A DNA stretch of 22,851 nucleotides from Flavobacteriaceae bacterium UBA4022 (GTDB taxonomy: Bacteria; Bacteroidota; Bacteroidia; Flavobacteriales; Flavobacteriaceae), in assembly GCA_002384055.1 (NCBI GenBank), contig DGAU01000027.1, forward strand, positions 1 to 22,851, written 5' to 3'. Both the position numbers and the translations under genes were made by a program. Shown here piece after piece: positions 7,985 to 16,644 of the stretch; within the stretch, counting starts at the first letter, position 1, and each line of letters begins with the position of its first letter. The notes under the pieces are model-generated. The model ran no database searches, was not told where the DNA came from, and saw nothing but the letters and a program-made list of their open reading frames with translations.

Positions 7985-8727
7985 TAAAGGATCAAATAGC
8001 GCTCCATTAACTCCTGCTCACCTTCCCAATCACGAGAGATGTGCTCTTTGAGTTTCTGAGCGGGTACCCCACCGATCAGAATATTTTTACCCCAATCAGA
8101 ATAATCTTTAGTGCATAAGGTATTGGAGGCTATGGTACAATAATCGCCAGTTTTGGCACCTTGTAAAAGGGTCACGCGGTTACTGATATAATTATAACTG
8201 CCCAATTGAATGGGTCCACACACAGGGAAACGCTCTCCGGTTTGGGTGTCCATCATTTGATGCGCATTGGTGTCGATGAGCTGGGCTTCAGAACCTATAC
8301 GGGCATAATCACCCAAAGTAATAGATTGATGACATATGACCTTACCTAAAGAAGCGACACTAGACATATGACCCATCTCAAAATGAGCCTCAGATCCCAC
8401 ATGCACAAAATAATCGATGCCAAATTGAGCATACCCCCTGAAGGTGATTTGCCCTTCGAGATGCAGCTCGGCGACTCCTCGAGAGTTCGTGACCAATTCA
8501 TAGGGCTGACCAAAACCAATCATACCCATTTTAACGACTTCGGGTAAATGAACGCTACCGCTGAGATTGCCCAAGGACACGCGACCATAAAACAATACGG
8601 GTAAGTGACGGGCTTTGGACCAAGGCAACATTTTAAAATTGAAATACAAAGACTTGAGCCAATTGACTTTGAGGTACAAGCGCACCCGCTTTCTAAAATA
8701 TCGGTATGGTCTTTTAATTGTTTCCAT
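7981..8727 (-). CDS. Left-handed beta-helix (hexapeptide repeat) acyltransferase
   Basis: A 248-residue protein with a basic N-terminal segment. It then has imperfect hexapeptide turns (VSLGNLSGSVHLP, GKVICHQSITLGDYARIGSE, GPIQLGSYNYISNRVTLLQGAKTGDYCTIAS) and the usual closing loop IGGVPAQKL. A histidine in LIDTNAH sits where LbH acetyltransferases keep the catalytic His. It is the last gene of the long minus-strand operon, overlapping the flippase stop by 14 bases. It could N-acetylate the FdtB product (the job of FdtC, also an LbH enzyme) or O-acetylate a repeat-unit sugar. The family is secure and the substrate is inferred. Confidence 0.87.
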   Translation of the reverse strand: METIKRPYRYFRKRVRLYLKVNWLKSLYFNFKMLPWSKARHLPVLFYGRVSLGNLSGSVHLPEVVKMGMIGFGQPYELVTNSRGVAELHLEGQITFRGYAQFGIDYFVHVGSEAHFEMGHMSSVASLGKVICHQSITLGDYARIGSEAQLIDTNAHQMMDTQTGERFPVCGPIQLGSYNYISNRVTLLQGAKTGDYCTIASNTLCTKDYSDWGKNILIGGVPAQKLKEHISRDWEGEQELMERYLILY

Positions 8728-10207
8728 TATTTCGGTCCATTCGTTTACTGAGTAAGTCTTTGAGTCCTAATTTCTGATCCAAATGGTACAACGAAAATAG
8801 ACAAGTTATCACAATTATAAGCACCTTCAAACTGATTTGCCCCCAACCGGCCGTCATAAAGGTCACTCCGAATGCGGCAACACAGCACAAAAGCCCTAAC
8901 AGAAACAGACCGAAAAATGCTTTAGGCAAATGAAGTTGGTATCGCTTTTTGACAATGATACTTATGGCCACCAGGTGTATTACATAATAGGCCAAGAAGC
9001 TCATGCCAAGACCCTCTAACCCACCATAATGATAGCCTAAAATATTGAAAGTCAACAACACCGCATTGAAACCTACAGCCGTTTTGATGAATAATTTTGA
9101 ATCGCCTTTCGCAATCAAAACGTAACCCAAAGAGAAAGAAACGGCCTTAAATAACATGCCCAAAATCCCCCAAGTCACCATAGGGACTATGGCCAAAAAC
9201 TCTTGAGTATACAGCACTTCAATAATCCACGGGGCTAAGGACAAGAACACAACTATAATTGGCAGAATCAATACCATAGCGACGAATGCCTGGGCGGTCA
9301 CCGTCGACCGGGCTTTTTCTAATTGATCCACAACCTCGGTCAAACGCGGAAAATAATCCGTTCCCATCGCCGTAAAGACCAGTCCTACATAGGTATTGAG
9401 GATTACAAAGCCCGCATTATATAGACCGACTTGATCGAGTCCTCCTTGGCCACTAATAAATAGCTGAATCATATAACCCACCACCAAAGTGATGAGCGAA
9501 CTCAGGCTGAGCATCACCCCGAGTCGGATCATGGGTTGGCCCTTTTGCCAAGCCTCATTGATCCCCATAAGGCTTACCGAGAGTGATTCTTTTTTGGCGA
9601 TATAGGCCGTCACAATAAAACTCAATACAGAGCCGATAACAATAGCAGGCACAATGGCGTCTAATGCGTAGAGATAATAAAGTGGCACGGTGAGCACAAG
9701 AGCAATAAGGTTACCCCATAAATTAGCTTTTGCCAAGCCACCCAATTTTCGCAAGCCTTGAAGCTGGGTCAATTTTCCTTGAGTCAATTGGCGAAAGAAT
9801 AAGGCCAAAGCGACCGCTCTAACAGCATTGGTATATCCCGCATCCTCAAAAACCCATAGGCTGATCCATGGCGCCATGGCAAAAAGCAAAATCATCCCAA
9901 CAACAGAGGTCAACCAAAATAGGGTGTGGAGAACAGAGAGCGTTTCTTGTCTTGTCGCCGTATCGCGTCCTGAGGTGCTTGAGGCAATTTCTTTAACTCC
10001 GCTGCGGTCGAGTCCTAGATTGGTCAGCGCCCCCATCAAATTGATGGTGGCCACCAACAAACTCGAAATACCCATTCCAGTCGGCCCGATAAAGAGGGCG
10101 ATAAACTTGGACCGCACCAAGGCAATCATGATGTTAAAAACCTGTACCCCGCCAAATAACGAGGTCGCCTTGATGATGCTTTTATAGCCTTGTCGCTCGC
10201 TCATCAT
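8714..10207 (-). CDS. Polysaccharide flippase, Wzx/MOP family (second copy)
   Basis: The protein has 497 residues and about 12-14 predicted hydrophobic segments. I start it at the ATG at 10207, which overlaps the upstream stop by 4 bases (ATGA); the frame is open to 10252 but that start would overlap the upstream gene by 49 bases. The N-terminus IIKATSLFGGVQVFNIMIALVRSK followed by IGPTGMGISSLL and LTNLGLDRSGVKEIAS is typical of Wzx/O-antigen translocases. It should flip an undecaprenyl-linked oligosaccharide across the inner membrane. It directly follows another Wzx-like gene of different sequence, which is unusual. The MOP-family call is secure and the substrate unknown. Confidence 0.88.
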   Translation of the reverse strand: MMSERQGYKSIIKATSLFGGVQVFNIMIALVRSKFIALFIGPTGMGISSLLVATINLMGALTNLGLDRSGVKEIASSTSGRDTATRQETLSVLHTLFWLTSVVGMILLFAMAPWISLWVFEDAGYTNAVRAVALALFFRQLTQGKLTQLQGLRKLGGLAKANLWGNLIALVLTVPLYYLYALDAIVPAIVIGSVLSFIVTAYIAKKESLSVSLMGINEAWQKGQPMIRLGVMLSLSSLITLVVGYMIQLFISGQGGLDQVGLYNAGFVILNTYVGLVFTAMGTDYFPRLTEVVDQLEKARSTVTAQAFVAMVLILPIIVVFLSLAPWIIEVLYTQEFLAIVPMVTWGILGMLFKAVSFSLGYVLIAKGDSKLFIKTAVGFNAVLLTFNILGYHYGGLEGLGMSFLAYYVIHLVAISIIVKKRYQLHLPKAFFGLFLLGLLCCVAAFGVTFMTAGWGQISLKVLIIVITCLFSLYHLDQKLGLKDLLSKRMDRNNGNN

Positions 10208-11502
10208 TGCGGCACATTTTTTTGCTTCGCCTGCTGAGTCAGGTAGTGCCAAACCATCAAAAACACCACAACTACATAAACGATATAACGAATCATGTGC
10301 CCAATAACCACTCCTTCAACCCCATAGATATCAATGAAATAATGGGCAAAAACATAAAACAAGCCCACAGATAAGATTTCGGTAATCACAAAGTAATAGA
10401 CCAATTTACGGGCAATAAAGTAATACGACATGACCATACCGATCAATCGAATAAAGTCACCAATCAACTGCCACTTAAATAAGGCCGACATCGAATCAAA
10501 CCCAGGGAATATCAAATCAATGATAAATCCTCTAAAAAAGTACACGACAATCATGCCTAAACCAAAAATCGGCAAAATGGTTCTGTAGACCAACCCCATT
10601 TCTTTAAAAAATTGAAGCCGTCCGTGAACCACAGCAAATTTTGGAATGACATACATGGTAAAAAGTATCGTCGAAAAAGCCATGTAGTTTTTGGATAGAT
10701 CCAACATAGCCGACCATATACCCGCTTCACTCTCGGAGATACGTCTTAAAATAAGATTTCTGATTTCAATTTCTACGGTACTGAGAATCACGGTAGAGAA
10801 AAAGGACATCATCGAAAAGGCCAAAAATAATTTGGCCATTGGGGCCTTAAATCTAAGTTTTTTAAAATGCAAGTACTGCCGCAGCACACCCATAAAAACC
10901 CAAAGCAAGATAATTAATTGGATCATTGGGGTCACCGCAATACCAATCAACACCCCATCAAAGTTCTCTTGAAAGAGGCAAATAATGATCCAAGCAGAAC
11001 TGATGAGGTAACTGACCAAATCAATTTTAGCGAATTTCTTATACTGAGAAAGACCATTGACCACACCGTTGAAAACGCGCTGTAGACTAATAAACGGAAC
11101 CAATACCGCAATCAATTGAATCAAATATCCATATTGATAAGTCCCAAAAAGATAATGACTTAAGTCGTCATGCCAAACCAATAAAACGACAGTACTAATG
11201 GCGCTTCCTAGGACAGTAAAAACAAAAGTGGTCGAGAACAAGGCCACCAATTTTTCCTCATCATCTCGATACTCCGAAATATATTTGACGATACCATTAA
11301 AAATTCCCAGGGAAGTAAACGACGTCAATAACTGAATCAGACTGCGTAATTGTCCCTGCAAAAAGATCCCAGATTCTCCAAAATTCTCGGCAATAACCCG
11401 GCGAATAAATAAGGATATGAATTGGCGCACCAAAATGACTGGCGCGTTGAGCGAGGTCATCTTGAGCAGGACATTATTACGAATGAATCCAGGGATTCTC
11501 AC
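10204..11502 (-). CDS. WzxE-like O-antigen/ECA-type flippase
   Basis: A 432-residue integral membrane protein. The GTG start at 11502 follows the aminotransferase TAA with no gap; an internal ATG (residue 15) is possible. Its early residues (LFIRRVIAENFGESGIFLQG, then SFTSLGIFNGIVKYISEY) resemble the start of WzxE, the flippase for enterobacterial common antigen, whose repeat unit contains an acetamido-dideoxyhexose. About twelve hydrophobic segments follow. Sitting right after the FdtB-type aminotransferase, it plausibly flips a repeat unit containing the dideoxyamino sugar. The flippase call is strong; the subtype is by resemblance only. Confidence 0.87.
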   Translation of the reverse strand: MRIPGFIRNNVLLKMTSLNAPVILVRQFISLFIRRVIAENFGESGIFLQGQLRSLIQLLTSFTSLGIFNGIVKYISEYRDDEEKLVALFSTTFVFTVLGSAISTVVLLVWHDDLSHYLFGTYQYGYLIQLIAVLVPFISLQRVFNGVVNGLSQYKKFAKIDLVSYLISSAWIIICLFQENFDGVLIGIAVTPMIQLIILLWVFMGVLRQYLHFKKLRFKAPMAKLFLAFSMMSFFSTVILSTVEIEIRNLILRRISESEAGIWSAMLDLSKNYMAFSTILFTMYVIPKFAVVHGRLQFFKEMGLVYRTILPIFGLGMIVVYFFRGFIIDLIFPGFDSMSALFKWQLIGDFIRLIGMVMSYYFIARKLVYYFVITEILSVGLFYVFAHYFIDIYGVEGVVIGHMIRYIVYVVVVFLMVWHYLTQQAKQKNVPQ

Positions 11503-12603
11503 TTAGTATCGATTTAAAATTTGAATGACCTGATCCACTTCACTATCGGTCATTACGGGACTTATTGGAAGGCTAATGATTTGATCATGAATGCGCTCAG
11601 TAACCGGAAAGGACAGGTTTCCTAATGCCCTTAGCGCTTTTTGACGGTGGGGCGGCACGGGATAATGAATCAAGTAACCCACCCCATTATCCGTTAAATA
11701 GGCCTCAAAATGGGCGCGATTGACGACACGCACCACAAATAAATGATACACATGATCTGGGGTGCACGGCTGCTGCTGCAATTCAATTTTAGGTTGATCA
11801 ATACCCTCCAAATAGCGCTGTGCTATGACTCTTCTTCGCTCATTGTCTCGATCCAAGATCGGTAATTTTTTTAATAAGAAGGCCGCTTGTAATTCATCAA
11901 GTCTTGAGTTGAAACCGGCATGCTCGTTGATGTATTTGGTTTTGGCTCCATAATTACGCAGAGACCGGACAACCTCAGCCAAGGCGTCATCATTGGTTGT
12001 GACCGCTCCCCCATCGCCTAAGGCACCCAAATTTTTGGTAGGATAAAAGCTAAAGCCCGCTGCATGACCTAAATTACCCGCTTTGACCCCCTTTGGGCTC
12101 GTCGCTCCATGGCCTTGAGCAGCGTCTTCGATCACCAACCAATCCCTTTGCTTTGCCAAACGATTGATGGCCTCCATTGGCGCTAATTGACCATAAAGAT
12201 GCACGGGCATGATCCCTCGGATTTTTTCGCCTTTGACCTGAGCGAGTTGATCCAAATCAAAGTTATAAGTGGCGCTATCGGATTCCATCAGCAGTGGAGA
12301 CAAACCGGCCTGCTTGATGGCCAATATTGTTGCTATATAGGTATTTGAAGCCACAATAATTTGATCCCCGTCTTGGAGCCGACCCAAAGTTTTGTAGCCT
12401 TGGAGAATAAGGTGAAGCGCCTCCAGCCCGTTGCCTACCCCGATGCAATGCTTGGTGCCACAATATTGGGCAAAAGCATTCTCGAATTGATGCACCGCAT
12501 CTCCCAAGATCAATTGACCCCGCTTTAAGAAAGCAGTAAATTCCGCTTTGAAGTCCGCTTCAAATCGTTGGTTAATCTTCTTAAGGTCGAGAAACGGTAT
12601 CAC
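11503..12603 (-). CDS. fdtB: FdtB-type sugar 3-aminotransferase (DegT/DnrJ/EryC1/StrS)
   Basis: A 366-residue PLP enzyme. The N-terminus MIPFLDLKKIN is the usual opening of FdtB-like proteins. VGNGLEALHL (56-65) contacts the cofactor, IEDAAQGHGA (158-167) holds the PLP-ring Asp160 and Gln163, and FSFYPTKNLGALGDGGAV carries Lys190, which forms the internal aldimine. It would transaminate the 3-keto sugar made by the FdtA-like ketoisomerase at 5253-5690 to a dTDP-3-amino-3,6-dideoxyhexose. It overlaps the GNAT gene upstream by 4 bases and abuts the WzxE-like gene downstream. The family is certain. The 3-amino position is inferred from the FdtA partner; QdtB or another DegT subfamily is possible. 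Confidence 0.87.
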   Translation of the reverse strand: MIPFLDLKKINQRFEADFKAEFTAFLKRGQLILGDAVHQFENAFAQYCGTKHCIGVGNGLEALHLILQGYKTLGRLQDGDQIIVASNTYIATILAIKQAGLSPLLMESDSATYNFDLDQLAQVKGEKIRGIMPVHLYGQLAPMEAINRLAKQRDWLVIEDAAQGHGATSPKGVKAGNLGHAAGFSFYPTKNLGALGDGGAVTTNDDALAEVVRSLRNYGAKTKYINEHAGFNSRLDELQAAFLLKKLPILDRDNERRRVIAQRYLEGIDQPKIELQQQPCTPDHVYHLFVVRVVNRAHFEAYLTDNGVGYLIHYPVPPHRQKALRALGNLSFPVTERIHDQIISLPISPVMTDSEVDQVIQILNRY

Positions 12604-13571
12604 GTGAATTGCAGGTTTAGGGTTTTATGGGCCTCGGTATTGATGCGGTACTGACTCGAGGTGATACAACGCGCACCGCAGGTTTCTTTCCAAAAAAGCA
12701 AGCCCTGATTGAGCAAACGCCCCTGATCTTCACTCGAGGAATTGAAATTAAAATAGCGACGTCCTGGCTTAAAGGTCTCGATGATATAATCGTAAGCCAA
12801 ATCCAAGCTGCCCAAAGCATTCTTGTCGGCATTGCCCATGACATACTGCGGATGTACTGTTGTTGGCGTCAAAAAAACGGTCGTGCCAGCAACTAGTTTG
12901 TTTTGATGGTATACCGAAACTTGTTGAATTTGGTTGGGAAAACGCTGTGCAAGCAATTCAATCTCTGCCAATGAATGTACCGGTGCCGCCTGATGTTTTT
13001 CCTTGAGTTGCGGGACCAAAATAGTTTCCCAAAAATCTTTAAAATTCGCGTCGACACGGACCTCTAGTCCATGACGTATGGCTCTGTTGATTCCTTGTCG
13101 TCGGTTCTTTTCGAAAGGCAGATGGTCCTGATAATCAATGACCAATAAAACTTCTTTTTTTATCAATTCGGCCCCACACAATGCCATAAAATAATCGGAT
13201 TCATCACAAGGTAGCTGGTGGTAAATTCGCGGTATTTCTTTGATTTCTAAAGTACTGAAACCTTCCTTATACAAATAAGCCAACGCAGACTTAAACGCCT
13301 CAAAAGCATCAATAAATTTGATTTTTCGGCCCCAAACAAAACCACCATAGGTCAAGCCATTGTGTGACAATAGGTGTTGGTCTGATTTATGCGCCGGTAA
13401 AACGGCAATGAGTTTGTCTGCTTTAAAAAACATTAAGGAAAAATCTTCAAAGCGATCGCCGTGATAGTCCATAAAATCACGATCGAATAAAAACGTAGCA
13501 TTCTTGGCCGTGGCAACAAATCCGTTCCACAAGGCTTTGTCTGCTCCGCGATAAGGTCTTACGTCAATCAT
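12600..13571 (-). CDS. GNAT/FemAB-like acyltransferase
   Basis: A 323-residue protein with two GNAT-like halves. The central NRRQGINRAIRHGLEVR (156-172) is the basic helix typical of FemAB/Acetyltransf_6 proteins. The C-terminal half has VSVYHQNKLVAGTTVFL and YVMGNADKNALGSLDLAYDYII, matching the core strand-loop and acyl-CoA-side helix. No signal peptide or membrane span is seen. It is coupled to FdtB by a 4-base overlap and follows the sulfatase-like gene after 2 bases. It may acylate the amino sugar made by FdtB or an oligosaccharide-linked amine. The fold call is good; substrate is inference from position. Confidence 0.75.
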   Translation of the reverse strand: MIDVRPYRGADKALWNGFVATAKNATFLFDRDFMDYHGDRFEDFSLMFFKADKLIAVLPAHKSDQHLLSHNGLTYGGFVWGRKIKFIDAFEAFKSALAYLYKEGFSTLEIKEIPRIYHQLPCDESDYFMALCGAELIKKEVLLVIDYQDHLPFEKNRRQGINRAIRHGLEVRVDANFKDFWETILVPQLKEKHQAAPVHSLAEIELLAQRFPNQIQQVSVYHQNKLVAGTTVFLTPTTVHPQYVMGNADKNALGSLDLAYDYIIETFKPGRRYFNFNSSSEDQGRLLNQGLLFWKETCGARCITSSQYRINTEAHKTLNLQFT

Positions 13572-13573
13572 AA

Positions 13574-15043
13574 TTAATGTTTTTCACAAACAACCTGTCC
13601 TTGGTCATTGAGATATTCATATACGCCACGATGCGTTTCATCTTCCAGTATGACAAAACTGGCATCTGGGGCCAAATTTTGTGCATATTTTGGTGCATGG
13701 CCCAGGTGCGCAAACAACAAACGAAATACATTCACAGATGTTGTGAATGGAATCGAAACTTCGGGCTTAAGCTGCTGTGGCCATCGAATAGACAATTGAC
13801 TACTAAAGATAGAATAAATTAAATCCCGATCCTGTGTTTTTTGATAAATCTCATTGGTGTAATTCAGGCCAACAAAGCCACCGTGATCCCCCATAATCAT
13901 AATTAATGCCTCCGGATCTCGCTCGAGAATACGCCCAACCAAATCATTTATTTTGACCTGGGCACGCTGCATACTTTCTTGCCAGAGATCGGCCTCTTTA
14001 TCGCGGCCCAAGGATGTGCTCGATTGGCTATGGATGTGCCCTGGATTAAAAAATTGTACAAAATAAAACTGAGGTACTTGACCCTGCTGGTCCATCACTT
14101 TGACCAGGTCTTCTTGGACCTCTGCCTTGAGATTAAAGCCCTGACTCAAATAACCAATAGCCTTATAAGAAAAATTGGCCGTATCGAAACCCAATTTAGG
14201 ATGGTTGGCCAATAAATAGGGTGATTCCGAAATGAAATGACTTTCATAACCATTGCGGCGTAAAATAGTCAAGACTTGATTTTCGGAAATGATACTTTCG
14301 CGGCCGTCGATGGCCTCGCTAAAACTTTTACCATTATTGTAATAATGGTGCCGCATCATCAAGAGCGAACTATTGGAAGATAAGGTCGAGGCATAATTGG
14401 TTCTAAAATCGTCATAATGGCTAAAACCGCGCGCTGTCAAGCCTTCTTGAAATGCAGTGGCATCCATTTGATAATACCCTTGAGACAGCTCACTAAAATT
14501 GACCAGTCCATCGGGCTGTAACAGATAAATATTGGGGCGGTCTTGTAGTGTGATTTCGGTGATATCGTCGATCGGCTCTTTCCACTGCTGAGAAAGATTG
14601 AGGTGATGAAATACTTGAGCAGAAAAACTCATGCCCCCCATCAGGGCCATCAAAAATTGGATGACCATAATTTTTTTATGGTGTTTGCCAAGAAGATAAC
14701 TATATAAGGCACTGACCAAGATAATGACTAGGGTAATCTTGCGATGTGGCGCCTCGAGCAACGTCATCTTGATAAAAAACAGAAACAGGCCTAAGCCCAA
14801 GAACGGCAAATAATACTTTTGAATGGCTCTTGTTTTGGTCCATCCCAACAACTTAAGTCCCATAACGCCCAAGGCAATGGGCAAAGCCAAAAAGACACCA
14901 ACAAAAAACCAAAAATGTCCCCACGAATTCACCAGCCCATAGTTATTGCTGGCGTAAAATAAAATAGGATAAAGCCCAGCCAATAGACCAACAAGCCAAG
15001 GCTGAAGTGCTGCAGAGGCCTTAAACCTATCCCTAAACCCCAT
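13574..15043 (-). CDS. Membrane-anchored sulfatase/phosphotransferase-like enzyme
   Basis: The protein has 489 residues. The N-terminal third has five hydrophobic segments (about 15-32, 43-65, 78-95, 102-118, 124-142), the layout of LtaS/EptA-type enzymes. The outer domain has alkaline-phosphatase-superfamily marks: YLLQPDG (173-179, Asp178), a Ser/Thr-rich nucleophile region NYASTLSSNSS (216-226, Thr220 or a nearby Ser), NPGHIH (333-338), and the metal-binding MGDHGGF (384-390, Asp386 and His387). Such enzymes hydrolyse sulfate esters or transfer phosphoethanolamine or phosphoglycerol to envelope polymers. It overlaps the methyltransferase gene by 11 bases. Superfamily is likely; reaction and substrate are not known. 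Confidence 0.78.
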   Translation of the reverse strand: MGFRDRFKASAALQPWLVGLLAGLYPILFYASNNYGLVNSWGHFWFFVGVFLALPIALGVMGLKLLGWTKTRAIQKYYLPFLGLGLFLFFIKMTLLEAPHRKITLVIILVSALYSYLLGKHHKKIMVIQFLMALMGGMSFSAQVFHHLNLSQQWKEPIDDITEITLQDRPNIYLLQPDGLVNFSELSQGYYQMDATAFQEGLTARGFSHYDDFRTNYASTLSSNSSLLMMRHHYYNNGKSFSEAIDGRESIISENQVLTILRRNGYESHFISESPYLLANHPKLGFDTANFSYKAIGYLSQGFNLKAEVQEDLVKVMDQQGQVPQFYFVQFFNPGHIHSQSSTSLGRDKEADLWQESMQRAQVKINDLVGRILERDPEALIMIMGDHGGFVGLNYTNEIYQKTQDRDLIYSIFSSQLSIRWPQQLKPEVSIPFTTSVNVFRLLFAHLGHAPKYAQNLAPDASFVILEDETHRGVYEYLNDQGQVVCEKH

Positions 15044-16457
15044 GAGGTCCGTCGTTTTTTCTTTTCATCAGATACAAAACGCGCGCACTCTGTGGTATGG
15101 CGATTTGTTCTTCAATACTGAAGAATAATGAAAAGTCTTCTTCAAAAGCCGCTTGATGATAATGATCAAAATGATTGATAAACTCGCGCTTGCGCAATAA
15201 CAAGGACTGCACCCAACTATCTTCGCGCTTTGGAAACTCAATGACTAAGTAGTTCGAAAAACGCGCGAAAAAGGCGGCAGATGAGGCAAATGGCACATTA
15301 CCCGATAGGGTCACATGGTGTATCAGCGCTAACGCCAGAGTGATGTCTGGAGCAAACCCTGCAAGCCGCTCAATCATAGAACTGCGCTCCTGATTATTGA
15401 GTCCAATACCCGGACTGGGCTGTAAGACATCAAGCCATAAGGGTAACATATTTTGTTCTTTATTGGCCCGTACTTGACGGTAATTCTGTGCTACTGCATT
15501 GGGGTCGATGTCGGCAACCAGAGCCAAATCCATATCAGGCAATATACACCGCACAAACGTCCCGTCATTGCCTCCAAGGTCAACCAAGGTTTTGGCCTTG
15601 ACCATAGATACCCAGCGCGCCAACTGTGTCTTTTTAAAGTCAAAGGACTCTGGTGTGTAGTTGGTTTTGCCATAATAATCTCCCCACTCCGTTTCTTGAT
15701 GCATCTTGAGCCCCTTGATATAATCAAACAAGGCCTCGATCATATTGAGCTGAGCCTTCTTGCTGAGGGTAATGACACGCTTCGGTTCTTGGTAATCGTC
15801 TTTGTGCTTGGCCTCTAATTTGGCCAAAAGGTGAATATTGGTGTACAAGGTAGAGCTCAAGCGGGATTTTAGCGGCAATAAGGATGCCGTGAGTGCCACC
15901 GGAATGCCGTCGATATGATTCTGCGGCAATTTGAGCATGTCCCCACCGTGATAATGGGCCAACACCAATGGCGATAAAAAGTGCATAATGAACTGCTTGT
16001 AGGCCCGCCAAGGAGCGCTCTCTTGGTAAAAGTCAAAAGAAAGGGTGTCAATAAACACCGGATGACCCTGATGATAAGTCACGTTATAAGCCGAAGCATC
16101 CTTCAGACTAAACCCCTTATTTAGCGCAAATTTTTGTAATTGAAGCGTCAATAAAGCGGCATGCTTGAGTTGGTCAAAACTCCACTCATAAGGCTGGCTG
16201 ATAAAAGGTATCACCTCTGGGGTAATCTCAATTTGCGCATCCGAGCGTGCCGTTTCAGTATGCGGAATCAACAACCCGCGTTCCATTAGTTTTTGAAAAA
16301 AACCAGAGGAGGTTAAAGCATCGTATTGTTTGAAATAAATAGGATTAATGGCGCGTTTGAGAACGGGTCCATCATAAAACATATAACCAGAGGGGTCCCG
16401 AAAAGACGCCTGATGTTTAGTCTTGTTTGGTGTCATGATTTTGGGTGTCGTCATCAT
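15033..16457 (-). CDS. Kinase-like/class I SAM methyltransferase fusion
   Basis: The protein has 474 residues from the ATG at 16457; starting at the ATG at 16436 would shorten the overlap with the upstream gene from 41 to 20 bases. The N-terminal half contains SLKDASAYNV (117-126, Asp120 and Asn125) followed by GHPVFIDTLSF (131-141, Asp137). This spacing resembles the catalytic loop and metal-binding Asp of aminoglycoside-kinase-like folds. The C-terminal half has SAM motif I VDLGGNDGTF (292-301) and an acidic post-motif VADIDPN (Asp316). It probably modifies a surface glycan or its precursor, perhaps by combined phosphorylation and methylation. Whether the kinase-like half is active is unknown. 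Confidence 0.75.
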   Translation of the reverse strand: MMTTPKIMTPNKTKHQASFRDPSGYMFYDGPVLKRAINPIYFKQYDALTSSGFFQKLMERGLLIPHTETARSDAQIEITPEVIPFISQPYEWSFDQLKHAALLTLQLQKFALNKGFSLKDASAYNVTYHQGHPVFIDTLSFDFYQESAPWRAYKQFIMHFLSPLVLAHYHGGDMLKLPQNHIDGIPVALTASLLPLKSRLSSTLYTNIHLLAKLEAKHKDDYQEPKRVITLSKKAQLNMIEALFDYIKGLKMHQETEWGDYYGKTNYTPESFDFKKTQLARWVSMVKAKTLVDLGGNDGTFVRCILPDMDLALVADIDPNAVAQNYRQVRANKEQNMLPLWLDVLQPSPGIGLNNQERSSMIERLAGFAPDITLALALIHHVTLSGNVPFASSAAFFARFSNYLVIEFPKREDSWVQSLLLRKREFINHFDHYHQAAFEEDFSLFFSIEEQIAIPQSARVLYLMKRKNDGPHGV

Positions 16458-16629
16458 CTAAATCAATAGAATCGTACGTATCGTCTTTTGTTTTGGTGAG
16501 ACCAAAAAACGATTTTACCTGATACATTACATTTTTAGAAAAGAGCAAAATTCCCGCAGCCGCAGCCACGATAGCCTGCACAAGCATGGCGGCTAATCCT
16601 GCATCGAAATATAAAAACATCATAGACAT
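16417..16629 (-). CDS. Small single-span membrane protein
   Basis: This 70-residue protein has one hydrophobic helix (about 10-31), a short basic segment ending VKSFFG, and a very acidic tail (DSIDLDDDD). The N-terminal LYFDAG...LVQAIVAAAAG and the helix-KSFF layout resemble a family of tiny membrane proteins (often LDPGSGS near the N-terminus) that I recall near sulfatase-like and SAM-methyltransferase genes in many bacteria. Here the motif is degenerate (DAGLAA). It leads the eight-gene minus operon and overlaps the methyltransferase gene. It may be an adapter for the two enzymes downstream, but this is inference. The start could be one of three Met codons within the first four residues. 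Confidence 0.65.
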   Translation of the reverse strand: MSMMFLYFDAGLAAMLVQAIVAAAAGILLFSKNVMYQVKSFFGLTKTKDDTYDSIDLDDDDTQNHDTKQD

Positions 16630-16644
16630 ATACCGAATGAAGGT

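Noticed and set aside
9828..10187. Plus-strand open frame of 119 codons
   Set aside because: It is antisense to the second flippase; composition is that of a shadow frame.
15453..15818. Plus-strand open frame of 121 codons
   Set aside because: It is antisense to the SAM-binding half of the methyltransferase fusion and has no recognisable motif.
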